Positions 17,518 through 27,486 are shown, numbered from the stretch's first letter. The stretch is DNA of 64,000 nucleotides from Rhodopirellula islandica (GCF_001027925.1 NZ_LECT01000023.1:96481-160480), one strand, 5' to 3'. Program-made: numbers and translations. The notes: generated by a model from the letters alone, not told the origin.

Positions 17518-18552
17518 ATGAACAGCGAGCGACGTCACCAGCTGAACGAGAATGAACTTGCCGGAGTCCTCGACAAGTTGAATCACTCGATTGAGCCTTA
17601 CTCCAAGACAATCGCCTTGGGTGTCGCAGCGTTCTTCGTTGCTGTCTTGGGTTATGGAGTCTATTCCAGTACTCGATCGGACAATCGAAGCGACGCCACG
17701 TTGCAGTTGATCGATGCGTCCATCACCGGCGACACAGAGAGTCTAGCGACCATCGCCGCCCAATACCCGAAGACCTCCGCTGCGGCTTGGGCACGTCTTT
17801 ACCAAGGCGGCCAGCAAATGGGACTCGGGTTCTCATCGTTGTACACCAGCCGAGATGAAGCGGAAACATTGCTCGACGATGCCGTCGACGCTTACAAGCA
17901 AGCGATGGAGCTGAGCAACGATGCCATGATCCAATCACGTGCCCATTACGGTCTCGCGCAAATTGCGGAAGCGCGAGGCAACGTGGAAGAGGCAGTGCAG
18001 GAATACGAAGCCGCGATGGCGGTGGGCGAATCCGCCGCGATGATCGAAGAAGCCAAGACTCGCGTCGCCTCACTCTCGTCACCTCAAGCGAAGGAATTCT
18101 TGGCTTGGTTCCAAGAACAAGACTTCTCGCCAGCGGAACCGAGCATGCCACCGTCGTTGCCAGGAGCCGGTGAACTCCCCGACCTGCCAGACTTGGATTT
18201 GCCACCCTTGGATTTCCCAATGGACGATGCGACCGAAGCGGATGCAGAAGTGACGGAGGAAGCTGAGGCAACTGAAGAGCCAGCGATGACCGAAGAAGTT
18301 GCTGAAACGGAAGCTGCCGCCGAGGAAGAGGCCGCGGAAGAGGCTGCCTCGGAAGAAGCCGCTGAGCCAGCCGAAGAAATGAAGGAAGAGGCTGCGGCCG
18401 AAGAAGCGTCCACTGAGGAAGCTGCCAAAGAAGAAGTTCCGGCAGAAGAAACGGTGGAAGCAGAAACGCCAGCTGAGGAAGCTGCCGCTGAGAAAGCTCC
18501 CGCCGCAGAAGAAGCACCCGCTGCCGATGAACCCGCCGTATCCGACGAGTGA
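17518..18552 (+). CDS. Membrane-anchored TPR-like protein with acidic Glu/Ala tail
   Basis: The 344-residue product has a short cytoplasmic N-terminus, one membrane helix (about residues 32-52, IALGVAAFFVAVLGYGVYSS), a helical TPR-like region (about 65-200, with AHYGLAQIAEARGNVEEAVQ), a Pro-rich linker (PDLPDLDLPPLDFP), and about 110 residues of Glu/Ala repeats such as EEAAEEAASEEAAEP. The topology and repeat region recall YfgM-type periplasmic chaperone partners, but the tail is unlike them and is low-complexity. It overlaps the pseudouridine synthase gene by one base (TGATG), so the two are probably co-translated. Confidence 0.75.
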   Translation: MNSERRHQLNENELAGVLDKLNHSIEPYSKTIALGVAAFFVAVLGYGVYSSTRSDNRSDATLQLIDASITGDTESLATIAAQYPKTSAAAWARLYQGGQQMGLGFSSLYTSRDEAETLLDDAVDAYKQAMELSNDAMIQSRAHYGLAQIAEARGNVEEAVQEYEAAMAVGESAAMIEEAKTRVASLSSPQAKEFLAWFQEQDFSPAEPSMPPSLPGAGELPDLPDLDLPPLDFPMDDATEADAEVTEEAEATEEPAMTEEVAETEAAAEEEAAEEAASEEAAEPAEEMKEEAAAEEASTEEAAKEEVPAEETVEAETPAEEAAAEKAPAAEEAPAADEPAVSDE

Positions 18553-19553
18553 TGCGCGAATTCGTCGTTCCTGAATCCGCTCATGGGTTTCGAATCGATT
18601 TGTTCTTGACCCAGTCCTGCGATGGCTACAGCCGATCGCAAATTCGGGACGCGGTTCAGAACGATGGTGCGGAAGTCGATGGGCGGGTCATTCGTCCCAG
18701 CTACAAAATCAAAGCTGGGCAGACGATCCGGTTTCGCGTGCCTCCGCCGGCATCCGACGACACGGTGCCGGAGAACATCCCGCTGGATATTCTCTATGAA
18801 GACGATGGTTTGGTCGTCATCAACAAGGCGGCTGGGATGGTCGTGCACCCGGCACGTGGCCACTGGTCAGGGACGCTGACGAGCGCGCTCGCGTTTCGGT
18901 TTCAATCGCTATCCGACGTGGGTGGTCCCACTCGTCCAGGCATTGTGCATCGTCTGGATCGAGACACCAGCGGCGTGATCGTCGTTGCCAAGAACAACGC
19001 GGTGCACCTGAATTTAGCTGCCCAGTGGCACGACCGATTGGTGCAGAAGGAATACACCGCGATCACATCGGGCCGACTCGATCGAGATCGTGACTGGATT
19101 CACGCTTCGATCGGACGTCATCCCTACCAGCGCGACAAACAAGCGATCCGTGAAGACCATTCGACCAGCAAGTCCGCGTCGACGTTCTATGAAGTCGTGG
19201 AACGCCATGGCCGCGTGACGCGAGTGGACGTGCGGCCCAAGACGGGGCGCACGCACCAAATTCGAGTTCACCTGGCGCACATCGGCTGCCCGATTCTTTG
19301 CGATCGACTGTACGGTGGGCACTCCGAGTTGAGCCGTTCGCAGATTCGCCGGATGGCCGGCATGGAAGTCGCAACGCCTGGTGTGCAGCCGACTTCTGAA
19401 GACCAGCAGGTTTTGCTGGGGCGTCAAGCCTTGCACGCCAAAGCATTGACCTTCACCAACCCACAAACCGGGAAAGAAATGACGCTGACCGCGCCCATTC
19501 CTCCCGACATGCAAGCCGTTCTTGATCTGCTGTCTTCTGACCCTTCTCATTAA
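18552..19553 (+). CDS. rluD: RluD-type 23S rRNA pseudouridine synthase
   Basis: The 333-residue product has an N-terminal S4 RNA-binding domain (FRIDLFLTQSCDGYSRSQIR, residues about 12-60) and a RluA-family catalytic domain with the catalytic Asp in IVHRLDRDTSGVIVVAKN. LVVINKAAGMVVHP, GRTHQIRVHLAHIGCPI and QALHAKALTF are further family motifs. RluD modifies helix 69 of 23S rRNA; RluC and RluA are related alternatives, but the S4 domain plus this motif set fits RluD best. ATG 18552 overlaps the previous stop by one base. Confidence 0.92.
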   Translation: MREFVVPESAHGFRIDLFLTQSCDGYSRSQIRDAVQNDGAEVDGRVIRPSYKIKAGQTIRFRVPPPASDDTVPENIPLDILYEDDGLVVINKAAGMVVHPARGHWSGTLTSALAFRFQSLSDVGGPTRPGIVHRLDRDTSGVIVVAKNNAVHLNLAAQWHDRLVQKEYTAITSGRLDRDRDWIHASIGRHPYQRDKQAIREDHSTSKSASTFYEVVERHGRVTRVDVRPKTGRTHQIRVHLAHIGCPILCDRLYGGHSELSRSQIRRMAGMEVATPGVQPTSEDQQVLLGRQALHAKALTFTNPQTGKEMTLTAPIPPDMQAVLDLLSSDPSH

Positions 19554-19588
19554 TTCTTCTCTCTGCAATTTCCTGGAATCTCGTCGCC

Positions 19589-20395
19589 ATGGCTGAGCTC
19601 TTTTCGATCTCCGGTTTGTTCACGCTTGGGATGCTGGTGCTGTTGCAGGCGGTGTTGGGGTTCGACAACTTGCTCTACATCTCCATCGAGAGTCAGCGTG
19701 TTGCCGAGGACCAGCAGTCCAAGGTCCGAAAGATCGGCATCGGATTGGCCGTGATCTTGCGAATCGTACTGCTGTTCGTGGTCGTGAGGTTGATCGCGTT
19801 GTTAGAAGAGCCCTTTATTGAGTTCCACAATGGCTACATCGACGCTGCCATCTCCGGGCACAGTTTGATTGTTCTGTTCGGTGGTGCGTTCATTCTCTGG
19901 ACCGCTCTCAAGGAAATCTATCACTTGCTCGCTGAACCCGAACTCGGGCATTCCGAAGACTCAGCGAAGGCCAGTTTTGGCAAAACGATTGGATTGATCG
20001 TGATGATGAACTTGGTCTTTTCGTTTGATTCGATTCTCAGCGCGATGGCACTGACCAAGAGCTTTGCAATCATGGCGACCGCGATTGTGATCAGCGGAGC
20101 AATGATGATTTTCTTGGCTGACCGGGTGGCAGATTTCTTGAAGAAGAACCGCATGTACGAAGTGCTGGGCCTGTTTGTGTTGTTCATCGTCGGGGTGATG
20201 TTGGTCAGTGAAGGCGGTCACCTGGCTCACGTCGCGTTGTTTGGTCATGAAGTCCATGCGATGGCGAAGAGCACGTTCTACTTTGTGTTGGCGATTCTGA
20301 TCGTGGTCGATGTGGTTCAGGGCAAGTACCAGAAGACGTTGCTTGCACGGCAAGAAGCCGCCAAGGCAAATCTCCCAAAGAAAGTCCAAGCCTAG
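19589..20395 (+). CDS. TerC family integral membrane protein
   Basis: The 268-residue product has about seven hydrophobic helices. The conserved TerC sites are in LGFDNLLYISIES near the N-terminus and NLVFSFDSILSAMALT in the middle, where Asp residues within the membrane are thought to bind a metal ion. TerC proteins are linked to tellurite resistance and to manganese export associated with secreted enzymes. There is a His-rich loop near the C-terminus (HLAHVALFGHEVHA). It sits 35 nt after rluD and 9 nt before the SprT-like gene. Confidence 0.9.
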   Translation: MAELFSISGLFTLGMLVLLQAVLGFDNLLYISIESQRVAEDQQSKVRKIGIGLAVILRIVLLFVVVRLIALLEEPFIEFHNGYIDAAISGHSLIVLFGGAFILWTALKEIYHLLAEPELGHSEDSAKASFGKTIGLIVMMNLVFSFDSILSAMALTKSFAIMATAIVISGAMMIFLADRVADFLKKNRMYEVLGLFVLFIVGVMLVSEGGHLAHVALFGHEVHAMAKSTFYFVLAILIVVDVVQGKYQKTLLARQEAAKANLPKKVQA

Positions 20396-20404
20396 AGGGT
20401 TCGT

Positions 20405-21427
20405 ATGTCCGCGTCCCCGCACCGGCGACCTGCTCCCAAGCGACGTCCCGTCACGGATCTGGAACCTGGCAGAGTTCCACCGCCCAAGGCTGTTCGATCG
20501 AAGTCGGCTCAGCCCCCGGTCGCTCCTTCCAGGCCGAAAGGGGCGGCGCCCTCCATTGCTGCAGCCCAGTCGTCGGCCTCGGGGAAGCACTCGTCCGAGC
20601 CGGTCGTGGATTCAGCGAAGGTTCCACCAGGAGTCGTTCCGCCTCGCGACCGAGACACATTGTTCGCATTGGCAGAGTTTCTGCAGACGCGGCGGCCGGA
20701 CCCCCAGCGGATTCCCGTCGTCCAGCGTGAGATTCACGCCGAGGTGTTGGGGCTCAGTCGGACGATCGACCGGCCCAATTTCAAACGGGTTGGACGCGAT
20801 GACTTGGTGCGTTTGATCCATCTGCTCGACGAAGCTTTCTTCGAAGGCCGCGTGTTGCCAGTCGCGAAGGCGGAAGGTTTGGAGTTTGGGTTTTCGTCTC
20901 GGATGACCAGTGCCGCCGGCAAACTTGTGACGCACTATCCCGGCGGCAAACGCGATGGTCCGCGGCGTTTTGAGATGATCCTTTCGTCGACGCTTTTGTT
21001 TCAGACATTTGAGGATGTGGATCGGCCTGTCACGGTCACGGGGCGCACGTGTCGCGATCGCTTGGAAGCGATGCAGCGAGTCGCGGAACATGAAATGACA
21101 CACCTGATCGAGATGTTGATCTGGAACGCGGGCAACTGCAATCAAAAGCGTTTTCAGTCGATCGCCCGCAGCTTCTTTGGGCACACGGATTACCAACACA
21201 ATTTGATCACCCAGCGTGAGCGGGCCGCGACCAAGTTCAACATTCGCGTTGGCGACCAAGTTGCGTTTCGAGAGGGATCGCGGCGAGTGGTCGGGCGAGT
21301 CAATCGCATCACACGCCGTGCAACGGTGCTGGTGAAAGACCCGAAAGGGGAGTTGTTCAGCAACGGGGATCGCTATGTTCGTTACTATGTGCCTCTGGAA
21401 AAGTTGAGTCTCGTTTCATCGAAGTAG
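20405..21427 (+). CDS. SprT-like zinc-protease domain protein
   Basis: The 340-residue product has a disordered, Pro/Ala/Arg-rich N-terminus (about 85 residues) and then a SprT-like domain: LLDEAFFEGRVLP, the zinc motif AEHEMTHLIEMLIW (HExxH with His, Glu, His visible), and ARSFFGHTDYQHNL with a further His. A basic C-terminal domain (VGDQVAFREGSRRVVGRVNR) resembles a small nucleic acid- or SH3-like fold. SprT/Spartan proteins degrade DNA-protein crosslinks in eukaryotes; the bacterial role is poorly known. It lies 9 nt before the LmbE-like gene. Confidence 0.85.
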   Translation: MSASPHRRPAPKRRPVTDLEPGRVPPPKAVRSKSAQPPVAPSRPKGAAPSIAAAQSSASGKHSSEPVVDSAKVPPGVVPPRDRDTLFALAEFLQTRRPDPQRIPVVQREIHAEVLGLSRTIDRPNFKRVGRDDLVRLIHLLDEAFFEGRVLPVAKAEGLEFGFSSRMTSAAGKLVTHYPGGKRDGPRRFEMILSSTLLFQTFEDVDRPVTVTGRTCRDRLEAMQRVAEHEMTHLIEMLIWNAGNCNQKRFQSIARSFFGHTDYQHNLITQRERAATKFNIRVGDQVAFREGSRRVVGRVNRITRRATVLVKDPKGELFSNGDRYVRYYVPLEKLSLVSSK

Positions 21428-21436
21428 AGGTCCCTG

Positions 21437-22213
21437 ATGCCGTCTGTTCTTGCTGTTGCCGCGCACCCTGATGACATTGAGTTCTTGTTTGCCGGGACGA
21501 TGCTGTTGCTGGGCCAGCGTGGCTGGGATCTGCACTACATGAATGTGGCCGATGGTTCTCGCGGCAGCACCACGATGGGACGCGAGGAGTGTGCCGCAAC
21601 TCGCCTGCAAGAGGGCAAACTCGCCGCCAAGTGTCTCGGGGCAACGTTTTATCCACCGATTTGTGCGGACATGGAAGTTGCCTACACGACCGAGAATGTT
21701 CAGAGGGTTGCCGCGGTCGTGCGTCAGTCCAAGGCGTCGATCGTGTTGACACATTCGCCCATTGATTACATGGAAGATCACGAAAACGCCTGTCGGTTGG
21801 CGGTCAGTGCCGCGTTCGCCCACGGGATGCCGAACCTGGAAAGCATTCCGCCGACGCCGGTTTACATGGATCCTGTGACGGTCTATCACGCTCAGCCGGT
21901 CGGTTGTCGTCAACCAACCGGTGAGCTGGTGACGCCGCATTTTTATGTCGACAACGGATCCGTCGTGGAGCAGAAGGCCGATGCGTTGGCATGTCACGCC
22001 AGCCAAAAGCAATGGCTCGACGAGAGCCAAGGCATGGACAGCTACATCGAGTCGATGCGAGACCTGTCACGGATGGTCGGTAAGATGAGCGGGCAGTTTG
22101 AGCACGCCGAAGGCTGGCGTCGCCGCGAGCACTGGGGATTCTGTGGCCCCAACGATGATCCGCTGCGAGCCGCGCTGGCCGACCAGATCGCCGAAGGAAC
22201 CAGGAACCTGTAG
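21437..22213 (+). CDS. LmbE/PIG-L family deacetylase
   Basis: The 258-residue product has the zinc and catalytic motif AVAAHPDDIEFLFAGT near the N-terminus and SPIDYMEDHENACRLA in the middle, both diagnostic for PIG-L/LmbE N-acetylglucosaminyl deacetylases, which remove acetyl groups from GlcNAc-containing compounds. The N-terminal pattern matches full-length members. It follows the SprT-like gene by 9 nt and may be co-transcribed. The substrate is not known. Confidence 0.9.
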   Translation: MPSVLAVAAHPDDIEFLFAGTMLLLGQRGWDLHYMNVADGSRGSTTMGREECAATRLQEGKLAAKCLGATFYPPICADMEVAYTTENVQRVAAVVRQSKASIVLTHSPIDYMEDHENACRLAVSAAFAHGMPNLESIPPTPVYMDPVTVYHAQPVGCRQPTGELVTPHFYVDNGSVVEQKADALACHASQKQWLDESQGMDSYIESMRDLSRMVGKMSGQFEHAEGWRRREHWGFCGPNDDPLRAALADQIAEGTRNL

Positions 22214-22503
22214 CTCGGTGGTTTGCCACGAGGGCACGTGGGGTGTTTGCAATCGGCAATTGCCATTTTGCAATCACCCCGTAGGCCATGTTTTACATGG
22301 CAATCATGCCGATGCTTTGGAACAAAGCGAGCCGTCTCCTCGAACGCTTTCGCGAGAGCAGGGTCTGCCGGCGGAGAGCGATCGCCAGGTGGAACCTGGC
22401 CTACGCGCGCTGTTCAGTCGAGATGTCGCCAGCCAACCGCGGAGCGGTGACATTCGATCGCGTCGGGTTTCAACCGGACGTCCCCCGCGGTTGCGGAAAC
22501 ACG
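22214..22503. repeat. Intergenic GTAGGCC-family repeat remnant
   Basis: At 22281-22335 GTAGGCCATGTTTTACATGG is followed by CAATCATGCCGATGCTTTGG and AACAAAGC, and at about 22383-22405 CGCCAGGTGGAACCTGGCCT leads to ACG. This is the same modular element as at 4401 and 16716 in inverted order. No gene seen in the gap. Confidence 0.8.
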
Positions 22504-23415
22504 TTACGAGTTGATGCCGAGTCGTTGCTGAAGCGTTTTTAAATCGGTGGTCATGGCTTCGAGGTGTTGGGGGACCAAGGCTGGATCGCGGTGGTCGAGG
22601 TATTCTTCGTGCAGCGAGATCGGGCAGTTCAAGTCGCTGGCTTTCACCGCGTCAAAGAATCTTTGGCTGACCAGTCCATCGCCCAGCGGCACGTTTTCGA
22701 CGCGGCCATCGACCCACTGATAGTCTTTGACGTATAGCATCCGAACGCGGGGCTGGATCATTCGCCAGGTCACCGGCCAGCTCATGCCGCCTTCGACTTG
22801 GGCATGCCGGATGTCATAGACAACGCCCATGTGATCTGGCGCGATGTCCGTGAGGACTCGGTCCAGATCCCAGAGCGAGGCGCCCAGGTAGTTCTCGCCG
22901 GCATGGTTTTGATAGAGGGCCTGCACACCAAGTTTTCCGCAGTAGTCTGCCAGCTTTCCGAATCGTTGTTTCCAGTGATCCAGCTGGCTTGCGATGGGTT
23001 GTTGATGGTCGTACTTGCCGTATCGCATGCGGAATCGTGAGATGCCCAGGTCGGCTGCGGTTTCCAAGACCGTCGCTCGATGTGAATCGTCCATGTCGCC
23101 GATGTCGGTCGTGATCAGCGTGATTTCCAAGCCGTGCTTTTGCATTGCCTTTTGCATCTCGGGCAGTTTCTCAGCGGCTTCCGCGGGGGCCACGTTGCCG
23201 CCTTTGCGGACGGTGGCTTCGACACCGTCGTAACCTGCTTCGGCGAGTGCCGAGGCCATGTCGTCAAAGGACATCGAGTTCAGGGGCTTCGTGAAAACGC
23301 AGATCGGCCAGCGGTGATCCGCCTTCGGTTCGGCTGCAAGCAGGCTGCGTGTGGAAAGCGATGCCAGGGACGCGGCGGCGAGCGAGCCAGCGAGGAAATC
23401 ACGGCGGTTGGGCAT
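22504..23415 (-). CDS. Tat-exported sugar phosphate isomerase/epimerase-like TIM-barrel protein
   Basis: The 303-residue product starts MPNRRDFLAGSLAAASLASL, a twin-arginine signal. The body is of the xylose isomerase-like TIM-barrel superfamily: YDGVEATVRKGG, HAGENYLGASLWDL, MGVVYDIRHAQVEG and CPISLHEEYLDH, with the His, Asp and Glu spread typical of a metal site. It is a paralogue in type of the gene at 3369 but not closely similar. The substrate is unknown; exported TIM-barrel proteins of this kind are expanded in planctomycetes. It is separated by 250 nt from the kinase gene. Confidence 0.85.
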   Translation of the reverse strand: MPNRRDFLAGSLAAASLASLSTRSLLAAEPKADHRWPICVFTKPLNSMSFDDMASALAEAGYDGVEATVRKGGNVAPAEAAEKLPEMQKAMQKHGLEITLITTDIGDMDDSHRATVLETAADLGISRFRMRYGKYDHQQPIASQLDHWKQRFGKLADYCGKLGVQALYQNHAGENYLGASLWDLDRVLTDIAPDHMGVVYDIRHAQVEGGMSWPVTWRMIQPRVRMLYVKDYQWVDGRVENVPLGDGLVSQRFFDAVKASDLNCPISLHEEYLDHRDPALVPQHLEAMTTDLKTLQQRLGINS

Positions 23416-23665
23416 GATGGATTCCGAGAGAGCGGTGGGGCGTGAGGTGGGGGCGTCACTCTCGCCTTGCGTGCAGGCAAGGGAGGACGGGAGCCAGTTT
23501 AACCGAACCGGTGTCTGCCGTTTTCGCGAATGGTGTCATCGCGGGTTGGAAGTGGCGCAGGAGGGTTGGGCGCAGACCGGTCGTGAGGTCGGGCGAGACC
23601 AAGGTGTGCGCAGCCGAGGCTTGTGTCGCTCTTCTCGGAGGGGACACAGTGTGCCGAGCGATTCG
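23416..23665. other. Intergenic region between kinase and TIM-barrel genes
   Basis: About 250 nt with no supported gene or strong hairpin. It must hold the promoter of the TIM-barrel gene and the end of the kinase transcript. Confidence 0.4.
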
Positions 23666-24583
23666 TTAGCTGACGAACGCGGATTCGAGGCCGCGGGTTT
23701 GCGTCAAGAATTCTTTGATCGAAGGCAGTCGATCATCGACATTCGGTTCAATCATCCGCGTGATCACGCGAGCCACTTTGGGGTGGATGTCGTCGCGTCG
23801 TTCTAGGATCGGGGTGGAAGTTTCCGTGTCGTGTTGCAGTGCCGCACGTCCGCTGACGATCTCACCTTGCCACGGGTGTTTGAAGGTCAGCAGGCAGTAG
23901 AAGGTCACGCCGAGAGAGAACACGTCGACGCGTTGGTCGGTCGCACGTCGACGTACAATTTCGGGGCACATGTACAATGGCGTGCCGGTGCGGTTGCCGG
24001 GTGCCATGAACGGTGGTGTGGCGGGAACGGACAATCCAAAGTCGATCAAGCGGACACCCGAGACGGTTTCTTCGCCTTCTTCCGGGGGTGTGCAAATGAA
24101 GTTGCGAGGGCAAACGTCGCGGTGGATGAAGCCTTGGTCGTGCACGTAGGCAAGTGACTCGGCCATCTCTCGCATCAACAGCATTTCCTTGCCGTCGATG
24201 ACATCGCGTTTCTTGCGAACGATGACGTCTTGGATGCCCACGCCGGCGATGTATTCCATCACCAAGATGCGTTGGTTTTTGGCCGTGATGCCGTGTTCGA
24301 ATGTTTTCACGATCAGCGGATGCTTCATCTGCATCGCGATTTCGCCTTCGGAAGGTTTGTTCAAACCTTTGAAGCGACTTTCGAACAGTTCGTACTTTTC
24401 GGGGTCCAGGATTTTAACCCCGACGTTCTCTTTGCGTTCCAGGTCGTAGGCAACAAAGAAGTTGCTCATTGTGCCGGTGGCTGCCGTTCGAGATCGCTCG
24501 AATCGTTTCTCCACATCGATCCGCTTCAGCGAACCGCCGCCGCCTTTGGAGAACGCACCTTTGATCGAATCGAGCAGCCCCAT
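23666..24583 (-). CDS. Serine/threonine protein kinase-like protein with altered active-site motifs
   Basis: The 305-residue product has a recognisable kinase fold: ATP-anchoring Lys in VGVKIL, an alpha-C Glu in SEGEIAMQMKHP, hinge LVMEYIAG, catalytic loop FIHRDVCPRNFI, metal-binding LIDFGLS, and activation-segment end GTPLYMCPEIV. The glycine loop is nearly lost (TAATGTMSN), the catalytic-loop Lys is Cys, and APE is CPE. Asp, Asn, Lys and DFG Asp remain, so it may still bind ATP. There is no membrane helix or sensor domain. It starts 3 nt after the accD stop (TAA-CCG-ATG), so it is almost certainly co-transcribed. Confidence 0.88.
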   Translation of the reverse strand: MGLLDSIKGAFSKGGGGSLKRIDVEKRFERSRTAATGTMSNFFVAYDLERKENVGVKILDPEKYELFESRFKGLNKPSEGEIAMQMKHPLIVKTFEHGITAKNQRILVMEYIAGVGIQDVIVRKKRDVIDGKEMLLMREMAESLAYVHDQGFIHRDVCPRNFICTPPEEGEETVSGVRLIDFGLSVPATPPFMAPGNRTGTPLYMCPEIVRRRATDQRVDVFSLGVTFYCLLTFKHPWQGEIVSGRAALQHDTETSTPILERRDDIHPKVARVITRMIEPNVDDRLPSIKEFLTQTRGLESAFVS

Positions 24584-24586
24584 CGG

Positions 24587-25537
24587 TTACTTCCCGCAAT
24601 AGTCGATGGCGGTGGCAATTTCTGTCTTCAGAGTTTTGCGATGGACGATGCGATCGATGTAGCCGTGCTCCAGCAAGAATTCGCTGGTTTGGAACCCTTC
24701 GGGCAGTTCGATGCCGATGGTGGCTTTGATCGTTCGCGGTCCAGCAAAACCGATCAGGGCCTTGGGTTCGGCAAAGACCAGGTCACCGAGCGAGGCGAAG
24801 CTGGCGGCAACACCACCCATGGTTGGGTTGGTCAGGACACTGATGAACAGTCCGCCTGCGGAGTGATAGCGAGAAAGAGCGGCGGAGACCTTGGCCATTT
24901 GCATCAGCGACAGGATGCCTTCGTGCATTCGGGCCCCACCACCGGAGGCGCTGATGATGATCAGCGCGAGGTTTTGTTCGGTGGCGCGTTCGATCAACCG
25001 CGTCAGACGTTCACCGACGACGGATCCCATGCTGCCCATGATGAACGCACTGTCGGTCACCGCGAAGGCGACTCGGCGAGCGCGGATCATGCCGGTGCCG
25101 GTCAGGACCGCATCGGTCAAACCGGTGCGTTTCTGCTCGCCGATCAGTCGTTCGGCGTAGGGACGGCGATCGCTGAATTCGAGCGGGTCCGTTGGTCGCA
25201 GATGTTCGTTCATCGGTTCGAACGTGCCATCGTCGAGCACCTGAGCGACGCGTTCCCAGGCACTCACGTAAAAGTGGTGATCGCACTGGGGGCAGACGTT
25301 CAGGCGTTGCTGGACTTCTTTGTAGAACAGCGACGCGCCGCACGAGTCGCACTTCCGCCACACGCCCTCGGGCACCCCTCGTTTCCGATTGCCGGCCGTG
25401 TTGGGCGCGGGGCGGTTGGGGGTGGGAGAGGTTGGCGCTGCGTCGGAGGTTGACGACGTCGCGGCTGAAGACGGTTGCCCGTTGCTGTTAACTGCGCTAT
25501 CCACTGCGGGATTTTCCACTGCGGTATCCATTTCCAC
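24587..25537 (-). CDS. accD: Acetyl-CoA carboxylase carboxyltransferase beta subunit
   Basis: The 316-residue product has a Ser/Pro-rich N-terminus, a four-cysteine zinc finger ([15 protein letters not shown] followed by [10 protein letters not shown]), and the carboxyltransferase core: [46 protein letters not shown] and [13 protein letters not shown]. It transfers carboxyl from biotin to acetyl-CoA, the first step of fatty acid synthesis. The zinc finger is reported to bind its own mRNA in E. coli. It lies 8 nt after ilvB and 3 nt before the kinase gene. accA is not in the window. Confidence 0.97.
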   Translation of the reverse strand: MEMDTAVENPAVDSAVNSNGQPSSAATSSTSDAAPTSPTPNRPAPNTAGNRKRGVPEGVWRKCDSCGASLFYKEVQQRLNVCPQCDHHFYVSAWERVAQVLDDGTFEPMNEHLRPTDPLEFSDRRPYAERLIGEQKRTGLTDAVLTGTGMIRARRVAFAVTDSAFIMGSMGSVVGERLTRLIERATEQNLALIIISASGGGARMHEGILSLMQMAKVSAALSRYHSAGGLFISVLTNPTMGGVAASFASLGDLVFAEPKALIGFAGPRTIKATIGIELPEGFQTSEFLLEHGYIDRIVHRKTLKTEIATAIDYCGK

Positions 25538-25545
25538 TTTCGGGA

Positions 25546-27339
25546 TCAGTCCAAGAGCATGTCGTCCACGGTCATTCCACCGGGGATCATGGGCAGCACG
25601 TGTTCTTGGTAGGGCACTTCGACGTCCAACAAGAAGGGGCCTTTGTGATCAATCATTTCTTGCAAGGCGCCTTCAAGGTCCGCTTTCTTTTTGACCGTGG
25701 CGGCTCCGCATCCGTAGCCTTTGGCAATTTGCACAAAGTTCGGGTAACGGTCGCTGGCGTATTCGAAGCGATCTGCGGTGCTCTTGCCCTTGGCTTCTTC
25801 GTGATCGATGGGGCCAAGGTAGGTGTGGGCGCGGTTGCGGTCCATGAATCGGTCTTCCCACTGAACCACCATTCCCAGGTGTTGATTGTTCAGCAACAGG
25901 ACCTTCACCGGCAGTTTTTCGCAGAAACACGTCGCGAGTTCTTGGATGTTCATCTGGAAACTGCCGTCGCCGTCGATGTCGATGACGAGTGCGTCCGGGT
26001 GAGCGGCTTGCACACCCATGGCGGCTGGCAATCCGAATCCCATCGTGCCGAGTCCGGAGCTGCTCATCCAAGTCCGAGGCTGGCGGAACTTGAAGAACTG
26101 AGCCGCCCACATTTGGTGTTGGCCCACGCCGACGCTGACGTACGTCTCGCGATCAGCGGTGATTTTGCTGAGCGTCGCGATCGCGTGCTGTTGCAGAATT
26201 CCGTCGAACGAGTTGTCGTACTTCAGCGGGTACTTGGCTTTCAGGTCGGTGCAGGTCTTCTGCCAAGCTTCGATCTCGGGGGCCTGGACGATTTGGTTCA
26301 GTTCCCGAAGCACATCCTTCACGTCGCCGCGAACAGGGATGTGAGCTTGTTTGTTCTTGTTCAGTTCCGACGAATCGATGTCGACGTGAATGATCTTCGC
26401 GTCTTTCGCGAACGCTTCCACTTTGCCGGTCACGCGGTCGTCGAAACGCACGCCCAGTGCGATCAGCAAATCGCAATCGCGAACGGCGTAGTTGGCGTAG
26501 GCGGCACCGTGCATGCCCAACCAGTCCAGCGAGCGTGGGTCATCGGGCGAAACAGCGCCCAAGCCCATGATGGTGGTCACGGTTGGAATGCCCGTTTTCT
26601 TGATCAGTTCACGAAGTTCTTCGCTGGCTTCGCCGGAAACGATCCCGCCACCGGCGTAGATCACAGGGCGACGCGCCAACTTGATGGCCGCAGCCATTTG
26701 CTTGATCGTTTCGCTGGCAACCTTGGGTGGTTCGGGGGTGTAACCCGGGAGATCCATTTCTGGATCCATGTCGATTGGGAAGCTTCCCAATTGAACATCT
26801 TTGGGCATGTCCACCAAAACGGGGCCGGGACGACCGCTGGTAGCGATGTGGAAGGCTTCCTTCATGATGCGAGGCAAGTCAGCCAAGTCAGTCACGAGGT
26901 AGTGGTGTTTGGTGATTCCACGGCAGATTTCGACCATCGGGGTTTCTTGGAACGCGTCGGTTCCGATCGATCCCGTGGGAACTTGCCCGGTGATGCACAG
27001 CATCGGGATGCTGTCCAGTTTCGCGTCCGCGATGGCGGTCACCAGGTTGGTGGCCCCAGGGCCGCTGGTCGCCATCACCACGCCGATTTTGCCGGTGCTG
27101 CGCGAGTAACCCTGCGCGGCAAACGCACCGCCTTGTTCGTGACGGGGCAGAATCGTGCGAATCGAGTCCCCGTAACGTGTCAGGGCTTGGTGCATCGGCA
27201 TGCTGCAGCCGCCTGGGTAGGCGAACAAGACTTCGACACCGTGATCGACCAATGATTTGACGAGTACATCGGCTCCATTCATCGGTTGCTGATCGCCTTT
27301 CGCGGCGCTGGCGTTGGAAGAGCTCGAAGCGGTACTCAT
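25546..27339 (-). CDS. ilvB: Acetolactate synthase large subunit
   Basis: The 597-residue product has the thiamine-diphosphate enzyme layout: the catalytic Glu region [32 protein letters not shown], the FAD region ([12 protein letters not shown]), and the ThDP motif [16 protein letters not shown] with [13 protein letters not shown]. It makes acetolactate from pyruvate for valine and leucine, or acetohydroxybutyrate for isoleucine. The length is normal for the large catalytic subunit. The small regulatory subunit (ilvH) is not adjacent; accD follows instead, which is an unusual pairing. Confidence 0.96.
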   Translation of the reverse strand: MSTASSSSNASAAKGDQQPMNGADVLVKSLVDHGVEVLFAYPGGCSMPMHQALTRYGDSIRTILPRHEQGGAFAAQGYSRSTGKIGVVMATSGPGATNLVTAIADAKLDSIPMLCITGQVPTGSIGTDAFQETPMVEICRGITKHHYLVTDLADLPRIMKEAFHIATSGRPGPVLVDMPKDVQLGSFPIDMDPEMDLPGYTPEPPKVASETIKQMAAAIKLARRPVIYAGGGIVSGEASEELRELIKKTGIPTVTTIMGLGAVSPDDPRSLDWLGMHGAAYANYAVRDCDLLIALGVRFDDRVTGKVEAFAKDAKIIHVDIDSSELNKNKQAHIPVRGDVKDVLRELNQIVQAPEIEAWQKTCTDLKAKYPLKYDNSFDGILQQHAIATLSKITADRETYVSVGVGQHQMWAAQFFKFRQPRTWMSSSGLGTMGFGLPAAMGVQAAHPDALVIDIDGDGSFQMNIQELATCFCEKLPVKVLLLNNQHLGMVVQWEDRFMDRNRAHTYLGPIDHEEAKGKSTADRFEYASDRYPNFVQIAKGYGCGAATVKKKADLEGALQEMIDHKGPFLLDVEVPYQEHVLPMIPGGMTVDDMLLD

Positions 27340-27486
27340 CGGTGGTTGACTACTGGGGACAGAGTGGGATTCGAAAAGAGTCGAAATGGACCTTGCTCCG
27401 ATCGTGAAAAACTTCCGAAGCTAGGGCCCTCCAACGTAAATTCCTCAGCCCTGACTGGCAATGGTGAAAACGAGGAACTGACCCCA

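Noticed and set aside
23666..24583. Interpretation of the kinase as a plain active PknB-type membrane kinase
   Set aside because: No membrane helix is present, and the glycine loop and catalytic-loop Lys are altered, so only a kinase-like call is supported.
27340..27486. Possible fluoride riboswitch upstream of crcB
   Set aside because: No sequence resembling the fluoride riboswitch core is visible in this gap.
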